From Acholoe squamosa (taxonomy: Eukaryota; Annelida; Polychaeta; Phyllodocida; Polynoidae): 64,000 nucleotides of DNA. The position numbers and the translations under genes are program-made. The stretch lies in contig OX439040.1 of the NCBI GenBank assembly GCA_949317995.1, positions 70,529,972 to 70,593,971 of the forward strand. The letters are read 5' to 3'. Below the pieces are notes generated by a model, which had not been told where the DNA came from, searched no databases, and saw only the letters and a program-made list of their open reading frames with translations. Each line of letters begins with the position of its first letter. The first letter of the stretch is position 1. Below are positions 34,901 to 45,045 of this stretch, piece after piece.

Positions 34901-37900
34901 TTATCCAATAAATTAAATGGACCAAGAGTATGTCTAACAAAACTTGGACTGTCATTTACTGTCTGTTCCCTAATTGCTTTCAGTGTTCAGCGAACTATCT
35001 AAGAATGGCACTGGTTAGAAATTGGAATACAATAGTATTCCATGTGATAGAATAGGTATAAAACACACCTGTCCATGAGTAACAACTGACCACATAGCAG
35101 GATGTGTCTATGTTTATGACCGTATGACAGACCTTAGGGCTGCACTTAGCAGGTTTATTTTCTGCTGACCAATGTCTCCATGTTACACTGGAGTGTTTAT
35201 TTTGGCCAGTCTAAGAGGGTGAGTATACAGAGGTCTGTCTGAACTATGTGTATATAGAGGTCAGGAGGGTAAGCCTTAATATCCTCAGGCATTGAAACCC
35301 TTGGACGTGAAGTAGAATAGGGTTTGAAGATAATAAGGAGGAAGCAAACACTATTCTCGCTTTTGCATCTCACTCTAAAGGTCTCTTCAGATTCAAAAGC
35401 CATTTGTCAGACCCATTTCTTTAATTCATCGTTTCCCCTTTAAAATGGTGTCTGATATCTGTACATATAACATGATTATCAAGGATTTGAGAGATATTAT
35501 ACATGTGTATCTGCGCATCTGAGGGTATAGCCTTCTTTTAACTTGGAGAATGAAATGAATGATTATATTACGGTTTACCAACATTTAAAAGGAGTTAAAC
35601 CTACACATCCACGTTGTATTGTTGTAAATATCAAAATGCAATTTAAGAAAGATCTCAGAACTTATCATATCAAATTGAAGCATCTTATTTTGAAATTACT
35701 GGACTTGATTCATCAAAGAAGTGTGTCCTTGTACTTACAAGTTATGATGTTGGCAGTCATGGGTTCTACCCCAAACTGAGTCTCCAGGTACTTGGGTAGG
35801 AAGGGGAATAAGGCACTGGGCAGGAAGGTGATGGCACACATGGCAAATGTAGTACACAGGTAGACAACATTGGTGCCTAGACTCTTGGTCTTACCAGGCA
35901 CCTCTGAAAAATGGAAGGAACAAAATGCTTTTTTTTTCTTTCTCTGTAAAGGTGCAACTATACTATTACTACTATACACCAAATAATGTACCTGGATGAC
36001 CTAACTTGGATTATACAGGAAAGTCAGTTTTCAAGTGACATTTTTGCCATCTTTGAAACTGAATCTCTAAATAGCCAGCCATAATAATCATATTTTGCTA
36101 GGAAAAGTACAAACTGTTTTGAAATTGTTTATTTTACCTCACATGATTTTATAGAGCAATATTTCATCAGTGAATGCATTTACACTCATATCAAAATTAT
36201 AAATATTTGTAAATCATAGGCGACACACCTTCCCTTTTTGATAGATCTAGAAATCAATTTAGAAGGGAGTGTTGGTAGATGAAAGAACTAAGACACTATT
36301 GCATGATATTCATAATAGCTCTCTGCTTACCCTTCATAGTGATGTCATTCATTGAGGCGACCCTTCTTTGTAACATTGGTCTCATCTTTTCTGCCTTGCT
36401 TGTTGATGCGGAACTATTTGCAGAAGCATGCCGGGATCGTGGCGTCACTTCCACCTTCAGAGAACGCGGGAAGAACATGAGTGGTAGAGCCACAAGTAAG
36501 GTTATCAATGATATACAGACACTGCCGAACCACCAGGCGCCTATCCACTCCGGATCTGCTGGCACGATATTTGTTGCTGAAATGATAAAGGAAAGCATAC
36601 AGTCAATTTTATCAAGTTGTCAAGGATGATGTTTTGAGAAATATGACCTAGGCAAATCATATTGACGAGAGATTGGATGACTATAGGTAGTTATTACATG
36701 ACTTCTGTGATTTTGGGTGCTTTTTCTGGATATTCCCATGCACATACCTGTCATGCATGGCATGATGCATGCATCATCACTTTTGTAAGGTGTGCAGTTA
36801 TCCAAGGATAACTGGCACCCAGTGTGGTTATCCATGGATAACATGCACATCTTACATGACATATGTTACATGTTAAAACCTACGAAATTTCTCATTGCAA
36901 GTGGTAGGGGTCGAACCTGCACACTACTGATCCCAAATCCTACACCCTATGCATTGCGCCACAGGGACTGACGAGAATAACAGCAGTAGAATTAAGTTAG
37001 GATTACACCACAGTGGTCAGAGCTGCCTCTGCGCCCAGCAGCTGTTGGTTTGGTCTGAATGCATCCTGCAGTACCGTAAATCTTCGTATTAAGGCCTGGT
37101 CAATTTGCCACTTAGTAAGGAGGTTTAGGTAGTAGACAGTACTAATACAAGCCTGGGCGTATAAACGGGGAAATATGGTATGTAGCTATGGGTCAGTCGA
37201 AAAAAAAAATGTTTGAATGCGTCCCGCGGTTATGGTAGTGGACACACGGCGCAAAAAAGATGCGCCCAGAACGGGACTCGTCCCTCCTACCTCTAACGGC
37301 TGAGAGCAATGTGCTAACCACTAGACCACCGTGTCTCCCACTTTGGCGCCCGGCAGCCGTTGATTTGTTACTGTGCGCGACTGGCCTGTTTATGGGTCAA
37401 GGTGCTGGACGCGTTCACACTACACTACTGCTGGGTGGCTTTATATCATAGAGACATGTTTCTAACCAAGCTTCTCTCGTCAGTCCCTGTGGCGCAATGC
37501 ATAGGGACTTGGACTAGGGATCTGAGACTGCAGGTTCGAGCCCTACCCTGGCAATGAAAATTTCGTGGGTTTTAACATGTAACATATGACATGTAAGGAC
37601 ATGTATAATGTGCAGGTTAGCCATGGATAACTGCACTGGGTGCCTGTTATCCTTGGATAACCACACACCTTAAAAAAGTCATGTTGCATGCATCATGCCA
37701 TGCAATATCGACAGATATGTGCATGAGAATATCCAGGAAAAGCCAGAAAAGTCAGAATCCCAGAAATCATGTGATGACAAAGGATAATTACACTCGGACT
37801 GCGCCCTCGTGTAATTATCCTTTGCTAACACGCACACATCATGAATTATCCATTAATTACTTGTTCCATACCACACCCCTTAGGGGTTGATTTGACTTTC

Positions 37901-39363
37901 CTAACCCCTTCCTGAGCTGTGTTAACTATTTTTATAATGAGGGATAGCAATGCCCTGCGTTCCCTTTATCTGTAAAGGAATTGGACAAATTGTTGGACAG
38001 GACCTTAAAAGATTTACATAATCAGTGACACATTTTTAGCACCTACAAGACAAGACACATAGATACTACTTTCAGTTACCTCGATGACTTTTGTGAATGT
38101 GTCCGCTACATTAAACAGCTGTTCAAATTTCCTTTCATTTCAATTATTTTAGCCAGGGTCAATGTTCTCCTTATAGGTTATGAATAGATAATAGTTCAAT
38201 ACTTACGTGTGAGGTCCACAAACACGCCCGTCATGGCCGCACCCAGCAGGAAGCCAATAACCAGACCCACTGAAGCCACACTCAGGAAGATGGCTGCAAG
38301 GTAAAATGGAAATGATAAAAATCAATTATTCTAACTATGATGGTCTCAAATGCTTTTCCATTTTCAATTTGGTGTTTCAATTTTGTCTGCACAGAAGCAT
38401 ATCATTGCAATTTCGAGCTCACAAGTAAGCATGAGTCGATATAGCTTTTTCAGATTGAAAAGTGATTTATCGATCGTATACAACATCTGTTTGTTAAATA
38501 TCAATTGCTCTCTGACAACAAATTTTCTATTTCATGTTTAAAGGAATAAATACCGGGGGTCTGTATATCCTTTCTTCTTTCTTCATTAATTCTATTTTCT
38601 TTTGTCCAACAATCAGAAGTTGCACGCATGACACCTCCAAACCGGAAGTGAAGATACATTTTATCTATACTCACAGACTCCCAGAGCGGAAGTAGCAGGG
38701 TCCGTGTTGTCATCCAGGTACGTGATGGCTACCGTGAGGAATGGTGCCAAACCCGCTCCCAGAAGGCACTGCGAGAGGAACAGGAAGACAAAAGCGACGA
38801 TCGTCTCTGTACCCGCCGCACCATCCTCCACTTGCAGCACTGTTCCATTTCCGGCCACACTGCCCCTACAACCGGAAGTATCTCCAAAGAGACTTCCGTT
38901 TCTATGAGACTGGCACAAGACCACGCCCATATCTGATACCGATGTCTGATTTTCAGCTGTCAGTGAGGAGGATCCAGCCAATCCGGAACCATAAATAAAG
39001 TGAGGTGCTGCCCATAGTAAACCAGAAAGGGCAGACAGGAAGCCCCCAAGTGCGCACATGCGCGGTCGGTGCACCTTGGAGCCATAGACTGAAAGGATGA
39101 CTAGAAGCACGACATGTCCCATGTCGTAGGCAGATACAATAATGCCGTTATGTGACGTCGTGAAGCTGAAACGTCGCTCCAACGTCGTGAGCACGGAGAA
39201 ACGTAACATTTGTTCAGTTGTGAGGAAGACACCCAAGAAGGAGATAATGGCCACGAAGGACTTGACGTTGAATGGACCTGATGGCGTCTTGGCTGACGTT
39301 GATGTAATTGTGACGCCATTGCTCGTTTCCTGCGCATTGTTCGGGCTGTTCTGGTGGTCCTCT
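29528..39363 (-). CDS. Organic anion transporter, SLCO/OATP family (nine exons, start exon not found)
   Basis: The gene encodes a plasma-membrane, 12-span, sodium-independent organic anion transporter of the OATP type, typically moving amphipathic anions, steroid conjugates, thyroid hormones or prostaglandins. Nine exons with GT/AG boundaries and compatible phases join into about 680 residues, against roughly 640-720 for the family. In order: first span and LERRF motif (about 45-65), a large extracellular loop with N-glycosylation sequons (about 120-170), the family signature in modified form (DPEWIGAWWFGSV, 266-278), a basic intracellular loop (about 290-335), a Kazal-like cysteine-rich extracellular loop (C468 to C531), and the IPGPIIYG block before the last span with a charged cytoplasmic tail. 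The most 5' exon found starts with a split codon and has no Met before the first span, so a short upstream exon is missing from this annotation. No frameshift or stop was seen, so the gene looks functional. The SLCO subfamily is not resolved. Confidence 0.93.
30209..30273 (-). CDS. SLCO exon: short linker exon
   Basis: 65 bp, about residues 561-583, with donor GTAAGA. It encodes KQKSIALGVNNVLTSVLG, equivalent to the family's ksfAlG segment before the last span. Confidence 0.9.
30800..30966 (-). CDS. SLCO exon: end of the Kazal-like loop and next span
   Basis: 167 bp, residues 506-560, with acceptor CTGTTTCAG and donor GTAAAT. It begins SFSNCSC (C510, C512), adds C527 and C531, and continues into a hydrophobic span (IPYAILIFITTFSCCMGTSP). 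Confidence 0.92.
31399..31534 (-). CDS. SLCO exon: Kazal-like extracellular loop
   Basis: 136 bp, residues 461-505. It carries C468, C472, C474, C483, C493 and C497 in the arrangement C-x3-CxC-x8-C-x9-C-x3-C, with PVCGRDVNYFSACHAGC, the family's most diagnostic extracellular segment. The donor is GTATGT and the acceptor TTTCAG. Confidence 0.93.
31761..31773 (+). promoter_or_regulatory. CTCF-consensus-like motif in an SLCO intron
   Basis: CCAGCAGATGGCA fits CCASYAGRKGGCR at every position. Binding is unproven. Confidence 0.25.
31855..31923. repeat. (TA)n microsatellite in an SLCO intron
   Basis: TA dinucleotide run of nearly 70 bp. It produces false Ile-Tyr repeat frames. Confidence 0.95.
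32218..32590 (+). repeat. Diverged tandem repeat in an SLCO intron
   Basis: GACGTTACTGATGGTTACAG near 32230 recurs near 32407 (AACGTTACTGATGGCTACAA) and 32568 (AATGTTACTGATGG). Each is followed by a TTTTTATAGT.CCAACCTA-like block. Spacing is about 165-180 bp. Confidence 0.65.
33242..33254 (-). promoter_or_regulatory. CTCF-consensus-like motif in an SLCO intron
   Basis: On the minus strand CCACCAGGGGGCA fits the CTCF core consensus fully. Its orientation is opposite to the match at 31761. Binding is unproven. Confidence 0.25.
33776..33968 (-). CDS. SLCO exon: spans with the GG motif and FLGC block
   Basis: 193 bp, about residues 396-459, with acceptor TTTTTGTAG and donor GTGGGT. It encodes ATGTFTGGYIASALELTPLG and a second span ending in the FLGCPTPVIQGM block, equivalent to the family's GC...iAGV segment before the Kazal-like loop. 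Confidence 0.92.
35739..35903 (-). CDS. SLCO exon: central spans
   Basis: 165 bp, about residues 341-395, with acceptor TTTTTCAG and donor GTAAGT. It encodes a span (VYLCTTFAMCAITFLPSAL) and the FLPKYLETQFGVEP segment typical of the OATP central region. Confidence 0.92.
36331..36576 (-). CDS. SLCO exon: WWxG signature and intracellular loop
   Basis: 246 bp, about residues 259-341. The acceptor is TTCAG, the donor GTAAGC. It contains DPEWIGAWWFGSV, the SLCO family signature, then a span and an FPRSL-type intracellular loop rich in Arg, Lys and Ser. Confidence 0.94.
36660..36978 (-). repeat. tRNA-derived SINE, inverted copy (left arm of an inverted pair)
   Basis: On the minus strand CCTGTGGCGCAATGCATAGG supplies an A box and GGTTCGACCCCTACC a B box, about 45 bases apart. 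They are followed by a conserved body with TGGATAAC palindromes and CATGCATCATGCCATGCA. It is the inverted relative of the copy at 37475-37790. Confidence 0.8.
37005..37200 (-). repeat. SINE remnant interrupted by a small MITE (about 37073-37179)
   Basis: GCGCCCAGCAGCTGTTGGTTTG resembles the body of the SINE at 37255-37430 (GCGCCCGGCAGCCGTTGATTTG). It is interrupted by a segment with imperfect terminal inverted repeats (TACCGTAAATCTTCGTATTA and the inverse of GTATAAACGGGGAAATATGGTA). The MITE ends resemble those of the element at 48684-49655. Confidence 0.55.
37255..37430 (-). repeat. Second tRNA-derived SINE family
   Basis: On the minus strand GGTGGTCTAGTGGTTAGCAC is a near-canonical tRNA A-box region, and GGGACGAGTCCCG follows as a degenerate B box. 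It lies between the two arms of the inverted SINE pair. Confidence 0.7.
37475..37790 (+). repeat. tRNA-derived SINE, direct copy (right arm of an inverted pair)
   Basis: GTCCCTGTGGCGCAATGCAT contains an A box, and GCAGGTTCGAGCCCTACC a perfect B-box core (GGTTCGAGCC). The body matches the inverted copy at 36660-36978, so a transcript of this intron could fold into a long stem with arms of roughly 300 nt. Confidence 0.85.
38207..38293 (-). CDS. SLCO exon: membrane span with a glycine-rich helix
   Basis: 87 bp with acceptor TTACCTTGCAG and donor GTAAGT. It encodes about residues 230-258, a hydrophobic span with VIGFLLGAAMTGVFVDLT that matches the family's span ending in an acidic residue. The phases at both ends fit the neighbouring exons. 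Confidence 0.92.
38675..39363 (-). CDS. SLCO exon (first found): first spans and extracellular loop
   Basis: 689 bp, about residues 1-229. The acceptor TTTCACTACAG precedes it and the donor GTGAGT follows. It includes KSFVAIISFLGVFLTTEQML (span 1), LERRFSFTTSHNGI and a loop with NQTS, NGS and NGT glycosylation sequons. The first base belongs to a split codon, so one or more coding exons lie upstream. Confidence 0.92.
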
Positions 39364-39371
39364 CTGTAGTG

Positions 39372-39729
39372 AAATATAATTATATTTCACACACATAGGA
39401 GACCTAATGGTAATGTATTGAGATAAATTTAGAGAGATCGTTAGTAGTAAGGAAAGAAAGTAGTGACATGGGGCGATAGGGGGGTGTTATCAGAATTTAA
39501 TGGCTAGATGAAATTTCCTAGTGAGAGCTGCGTAGCTGATTCAATATAATCAGTCAATCAAATCAATCAATCAATGACTAATTATTTGGGCATGTTCAGC
39601 TATTTCAGCTGTTTATGCTGCCTCCCTTCATCATCGCTGATTTACCTCTGGACGACCGTAAGTTTACAAGGCATGTGTCTGCATGTACGTTATGGTGACT
39701 GACCCTCTAGTACAATGTTTGGAGTGAGT
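39372..39729. other. Region upstream of the first SLCO exon found
   Basis: Presumably the 5'-most intron of the SLCO gene. No start exon could be recognised here. A short AATC run lies near 39550-39575. Confidence 0.3.
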
Positions 39730-39905
39730 GAGTAATAGATGTTTAACACCATTTCGACAGCTAAGGTCATATTCATGGCAAGAACTACACTACACCATTT
39801 CACAAAGGAATGTATTGGTGCCCGCGCATATGTGCACCACAAACATCCGAGGGGATAGGAAAGAGGAGAAATAGACCCTTTTAAGTGGTCTAGGGAAGCC
39901 CTAGT
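39730..39905 (+). repeat. Dispersed repeat family A, copy 2
   Basis: Same ordered blocks as 6326-6516, including GCATATGTGCACCAC, GAGGGGATAGGAAAGAGGAG and TAGACCCTTTTAAGTGG. The segment before them is more diverged. Confidence 0.75.
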
Positions 39906-40048
39906 ACAATGCTTGCAATTGATACTTTACTTGGCCTATTACCAACACAAGTTTACCCCTCACTAATCTTGGTTTGTACATGAGCTTTTTATATGAGGAC
40001 CAGTGGGGTGTTAGTGAGATATAAACAGGCAAGTAATCAGCTCTTCGT

Positions 40049-40316
40049 CTGGAGGCCATTTCTTAACACACTACGACTGCTGTCCTTCAAGTCGTAGTGA
40101 GAAGCCTTGAGTTAAAGCCATTACAGTATCATGCATTAGTAACCGCTAATGCCTGCACCAGTACGACTGCTCTACCAAACCTATTGTAATTACTGCATAG
40201 GTGCTGATCATACAGAGCAGTCGTAGGGTCTCACCTACGATAGCCTGGCTTATTCTTGGCAGTTTTATATCGTAGTGCATGTGTGTACTCGTAGTACATT
40301 AAGAAATGGCCTCCAG
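40049..40316. mobile_element. MITE with perfect 18-bp terminal inverted repeats
   Basis: CTGGAGGCCATTTCTTAA at 40049-40066 is the exact inverted complement of 40299-40316, with weaker pairing continuing inward (ACTACGA). A nested inverted pair lies inside (TACGACTGCTCT near 40162 and AGAGCAGTCGTA near 40216). The 268-bp body has no coding content. No target duplication is convincing, so the superfamily is undetermined. Confidence 0.85.
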
Positions 40317-41640
40317 CTTTTATTATGTATTTGGATGGGATAAAAAATATATCTATGGGAAAAAAATGATTTTGTGAAAATATTTGTATCTTTCTCAGAA
40401 TTAAAATGGCGGGTGATTTTGACTTCTGAAAAGGAGTGGGGGTTCAAGTCTTAGCAGGGCGGCGGGGTAAGGTGTCAATGTAGTCCTGTCTTGGAGGAAC
40501 CTTTATATTTTCCTTGTGATTTACATTCTGGTCCAAATGTGAATAAGGGAACTACCTCTCCTTGCTGATTAGTCTAGAATTCATAATTTTCACAGTGTAA
40601 GGAATTTGTTTTAGTCATAATATATACATCAAGACAAAGGAGGCAGTCTAAAGGTCATCAGGTCATGTATTAGTCTGGAAAGGTACACTACAACATTTCC
40701 TGCTCACAGACAAGACAACTAAAGTTTAGACTGGGGGGGGGGGGGTCGGCGAGGTTTCAAGGTATATGTTTCCACCTGACTAAGCAGCACAAGCATGCAG
40801 GTGTTAATTGACGCAGTGCTAGGGATGTGAGACAGGGACGACTACAACATTTAGGGGTTAACAGAGTAACTTTCTATAGTATTTAGTGTCATGCTAGAAG
40901 GGTTCTCAGCAGCCTTATGGCAGCTGTAAGATCTGCTGATTACAGCTCATCCTTTGGGAACCGTGTATTCGACAGAGATGGTGTGCTGCACCAGTGTAAG
41001 CTGGTCTGTGTTTTAGGGGAACTAGAAGCTTATGTGTAAATACATTAAGTCCTGAAGTTGTGTAAGTCATAACTGCATAATAATCACTCATATAGTAGAA
41101 TCACTCAGAAAATGCTATATGTCCACCCAGCTCTTAGGACATACAGATTAAATCCAAGAGGTAGCTATTAGTTGAAGTCTTTTATTCCAATGCTCAGCAC
41201 AATATCCAAACAACAATAGACACCCAATGATCTTCTACCTAGGGTTTAAATACTAAGTTCTGCACTCTAACGTGACATTTTCTTACCTTTCAAGTGGGTG
41301 TGGCACCATCTAGTTGACCACTCCCTTACATTATTTCCAGAAACTACCCTTTGATTTTGATATGGTCTTTTACATGCATGACCGAGAAAGGTCCTATTAA
41401 TGACGCATAGTGCATGTCCATTAGGCTCACAATGAGAACACCATCTGTCAGCATGGCAAGAGCCATTAAGTTTACATGCTTTGCTAACTTCAGTTTCAAT
41501 AATGTGCAATACAATCCTACAATGAAAACCTGAAAGATCTGAAACTAGTCAGTGTTACTCAGAAGTACCAAAAATATTTAGGTACATGCACCATCTGTTC
41601 TGTGATCTTAGGGGATCTGGTTTACTCTTAGGTGATCTTC
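40317..41640. other. Non-coding stretch
   Basis: No gene or repeat that I can support, apart from a G tract near 40734. Frames at 40265-40447 and 41267-41509 are unrecognised. Confidence 0.35.
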
Positions 41641-41642
41641 CA

Positions 41643-41830
41643 GTGATTCTCTTTGGTGATCTTACTGAACTGATGAAAATAAGATTGGTGATATTACAGG
41701 GCTGATGAGAGCATGATTGGTGCTCTTAGGTGATCTTACAGGGCTGATGAGAGCATGATTGGTGCTCTTAGGTGATCTTACAGGGCTGATGAGAGCAGGA
41801 TTGATGCTCTTAGGTGATCTTACAAGTTAC
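41643..41830 (+). repeat. 42-bp tandem repeat, about four copies
   Basis: The unit GGGCTGATGAGAGCATGATT, then GGTGCTCTTAGGTGATCTTACA, repeats with the last two or three copies nearly identical and the first more diverged. The 81-codon frame at 41759-42004 crosses it and is not a gene. Confidence 0.85.
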
Positions 41831-42031
41831 AGGGACCATGAGACCATGAGTACCCAGATTCTTGGTCCCATTCATGATCCCACTCGATTCTTGATCTTAT
41901 CTGTAATCTCAACTTTCTTTTGCACTCAGGGTGAAGGATTATGTTTGCCTAGAAGCACCAAGCAAGGCCCACACAGAGTTCCTAAATCCATTTTGCGTGC
42001 ATGATCATGATGCAGGTAGACAATACCTTAA

Positions 42032-42179
42032 ACTTTAGGTGGTCAAAATGACGACTTAAGGTCATCATCCTGATAACCTAAATCGTCTGTATGACAATAC
42101 TGACAATACAGAGTCATCATCCTGACAACCTAGGTCGTCATCCTGATAACCTAAAGTCGTCATTTTGACCACCCAAAGT
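42032..42179. mobile_element. Small foldback element with about 27-bp inverted ends
   Basis: ACTTTAGGTGGTCAAAATGA, then CGACTT, at the left is inverted at the right (AAGTCGTCATTTTGACCACC, then CAAAGT) with two mismatches. The 148-bp body also carries repeated TCATCCTGATAACCTA phrases. No coding content. Confidence 0.75.
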
Positions 42180-44960
42180 TGTAGTTTTGGTTATTTTCAA
42201 CCTTAGGACCTAACGTCATCACCAATAACTAGTTTAGGATAGTCCAGGTTTTCTGTGCATATAGTACTGTTCAAAGCATATTCATTTATATAATTCTGGT
42301 ATGTGCTTTTACGTCAACTTACATGAGGAATCGTCCATATATACACTACCCTTTTTACCAATACACATTTCTATACATAAACCAACCATAGCCCAGTACA
42401 AGTGCATAATATAGTACTGCAGTGCATTACTTTATACATGGAACATTATGATAATTGCCAGGAAAATGCATGAATACATGAATTGTCTGAGAGGGCTATA
42501 TTCATGCATTATTTAGCATTTAATGCACAGTGTTACCCATAAAGGATGAACAGCATTATCCATGTAGGTTAGGCTATGGCTGGAATGCATAAGCTGGTTC
42601 GGGAGGTGTCTGGTTCAAGGGTGTAAACCAATTTCAAATCCACCATGGTACCCCCCCCCCTTTCATCTTCCGTCAGGAAGGTTTGCGTAGTCCAATAAGC
42701 AATTGTTTGCAGTCAACTTTGTACAGGGATAAGCTTCATTTGCTCGTTCCTCCCAATAATATTGTTTGCTCCCCAAGTTAATTTGTTAGAACCTGCTTGG
42801 GCATGGATAGAGAGTTTGGGGTTAGGAAGAGTTGGGTGTTTATATACTGTTAGCCTGCCCCCAATAATGGATAATAATGGGCAATTCCCCTATAATTCTG
42901 AAACTATTTGAGACTTTCCTGTAAGTTGAGGTATAATCAAGATTATACCGATGGGACCTAGGGGTTTGGAGAATATAAACCTGAAATACATATAAACATG
43001 TACAACTTAGACTTAGACCATCCCCCTCTGTTAGGAATTTTACACTGTTAGAACCCCCCCCCCCTTAATCTGTGGCCGTATAGGATGAGACAATCCTCAT
43101 ACACTACAATATCATCATCATGTTGAGCAGCTGGTGAGTAAGACACAGTGAATCAGTCATTGTCATGTGCTGATGAGTCATGCACAAAATTAATCATGGG
43201 ATTGGACAGAACACTGTCTCCTCCATGTGACTCAAATCGTTAATTGGTTTTAGATTGCCCTTGGGGCTTCTGAACTATAGATAGCAAGCCATGGTTGCAT
43301 GCCACTTACACCTCAATCCCCCAAAACCGAAGAAAGTTGAAGGGGTTTGAAGATAATTTCTTTTTTGACCATTTTATTTGTATCATTGCATGCTCATGTG
43401 TCATTAGACCCGGCATTAGACCGTACATTCTAGAATATTTTCATTTTAGCAGAATACCGATCACTCCTCTGCTTTGTCCCTTCCAAGTACCCAGGTTCCG
43501 GTCACCACTAGACCAGCAGAATAGTGGTCCCAGATGGCGTTACCTGCAACCACATCTCAACAACTGTTGACTTTGTGTCCTATGCAACTACACAAGGTTC
43601 GGAGATAAGCAATGTCCATTTCACGCGGCCAGCCAAGGGTTTACACACCTAGCAACCCAAACAACATTAACCCTCTCTCCCCCATATCTACCACAAACAG
43701 GTAGTGGCTTAGGGAAGCAGATGGCAGGGGTTAAAATAGGGGTATGACGTAACCTATCGACTAGAATGATGCAGAGGCTACCCAGTTTCCATGGCAACTT
43801 CTGATGGAGTGTAGACAGTGGAGTGATGTTAGTCTAAATAGGCTGAAATTTCTGAATATCTACTATCTTATAAAATCAATAACTTTTGCAGGTTTGACTA
43901 TGCATCCTGTCATTTTACAGAACTGTTATACACAAAATCTATGCAATGTATTATATAGAAATAGTTACGACTATAAGACCCGCATTCAGTTGAAATAATA
44001 TACATTTTTACAGAAGTGAAATATTAGATGGCCGCGTGCTTAGAAATACAGAAAATCAGTTAGCACCTGCATATCAACAGGTGCAAACAGGTAAAAAGAG
44101 AACATACCTCTCTTCCGATACTGAATACGATTGATTTAATCTAAGACTGCCGTATACTATATATGACAGAGTATTCACACATTGCAGCTTTTCAATTGTA
44201 CATAGATGTTGGATAAGGCCAAGAAAAAATGAAGGTGTGTTTCCAGTTACATGACTTGGAAAAAGTAAGGTCGGTAGGTCGTTTTTCTTTTTTTGAATAT
44301 TCTTTTTACATTTGTATTGGAAACATATCAATGGACGTATCAAATTCTTTGATTTCATTATGAAATAATTACGGGAAAATGACAACTGTGAGAGAGGTAA
44401 AGAACATGAAAAGGATACAGGAATAGTTCTCAAAAGGTAATGAAAAATTTCTTTAAAATATGCAACAACAAAAAATGAGACAAATTCAAAATCCCCCCCC
44501 CCAAAAAAAAATCTTTTTGGTCCTATTTTGCTAGGGTTGGTCGGGTAACTGGAAACAAACCCTTTCTTTTAATTTGGCCTAAATGAACTGAGGATATGGA
44601 AAATGCAAATGACCGCTACGTTTATAGCAATAGAGCACTGAATAAACGAATAATAGCAAATTAAGTCTAGTAATACCAACCATGTCAGTTGTGTTTAGCA
44701 CCACCAATTCCGGGAACAATGCATTACCCCCACACACTAGATCCGGCTATACTACATGACCTAGATCCTCAATTAGTTCCACTTTTTTGTTATGTATCAG
44801 ATTTATTTAAAGCTGCCCAAGTCCAGCCTGACCCTGCTCAACACATACTACCCAAACCCTTTACTGACTGCAGTCTGTTTGAATGATATATATTATTGTC
44901 ATCATGATGCATGCGTGCAGCAGTTACCAATATTACCAGTTATGCACGTTGGATACATTT
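42180..44960. other. Non-coding stretch
   Basis: Several poly-C tracts (about 42651, 43057, 44493) and AT-rich sequence. Frames at 43295-43570, 43804-43998 and 44074-44433 show no recognisable domain. A missing SLCO start exon could lie in this region, but I cannot identify it. Confidence 0.35.
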
Positions 44961-44974
44961 CCCCTTGACCAAAT

Positions 44975-45045
44975 TGTCTGCATCCTTTGCCTCTACCTAG
45001 AGGTTGTGAAATAAAATAAATTGAAATTGAAAAAAAAAAAAAAAA
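44975..45045 (+). repeat. Possible 3' tail of a retroposed element
   Basis: GAAATAAAATAAATTGAAATTG is followed by a run of about 15 A. A TTGAAA-type simple repeat plus poly-A is typical of LINE or SINE tails. No body could be assigned upstream. Confidence 0.4.
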
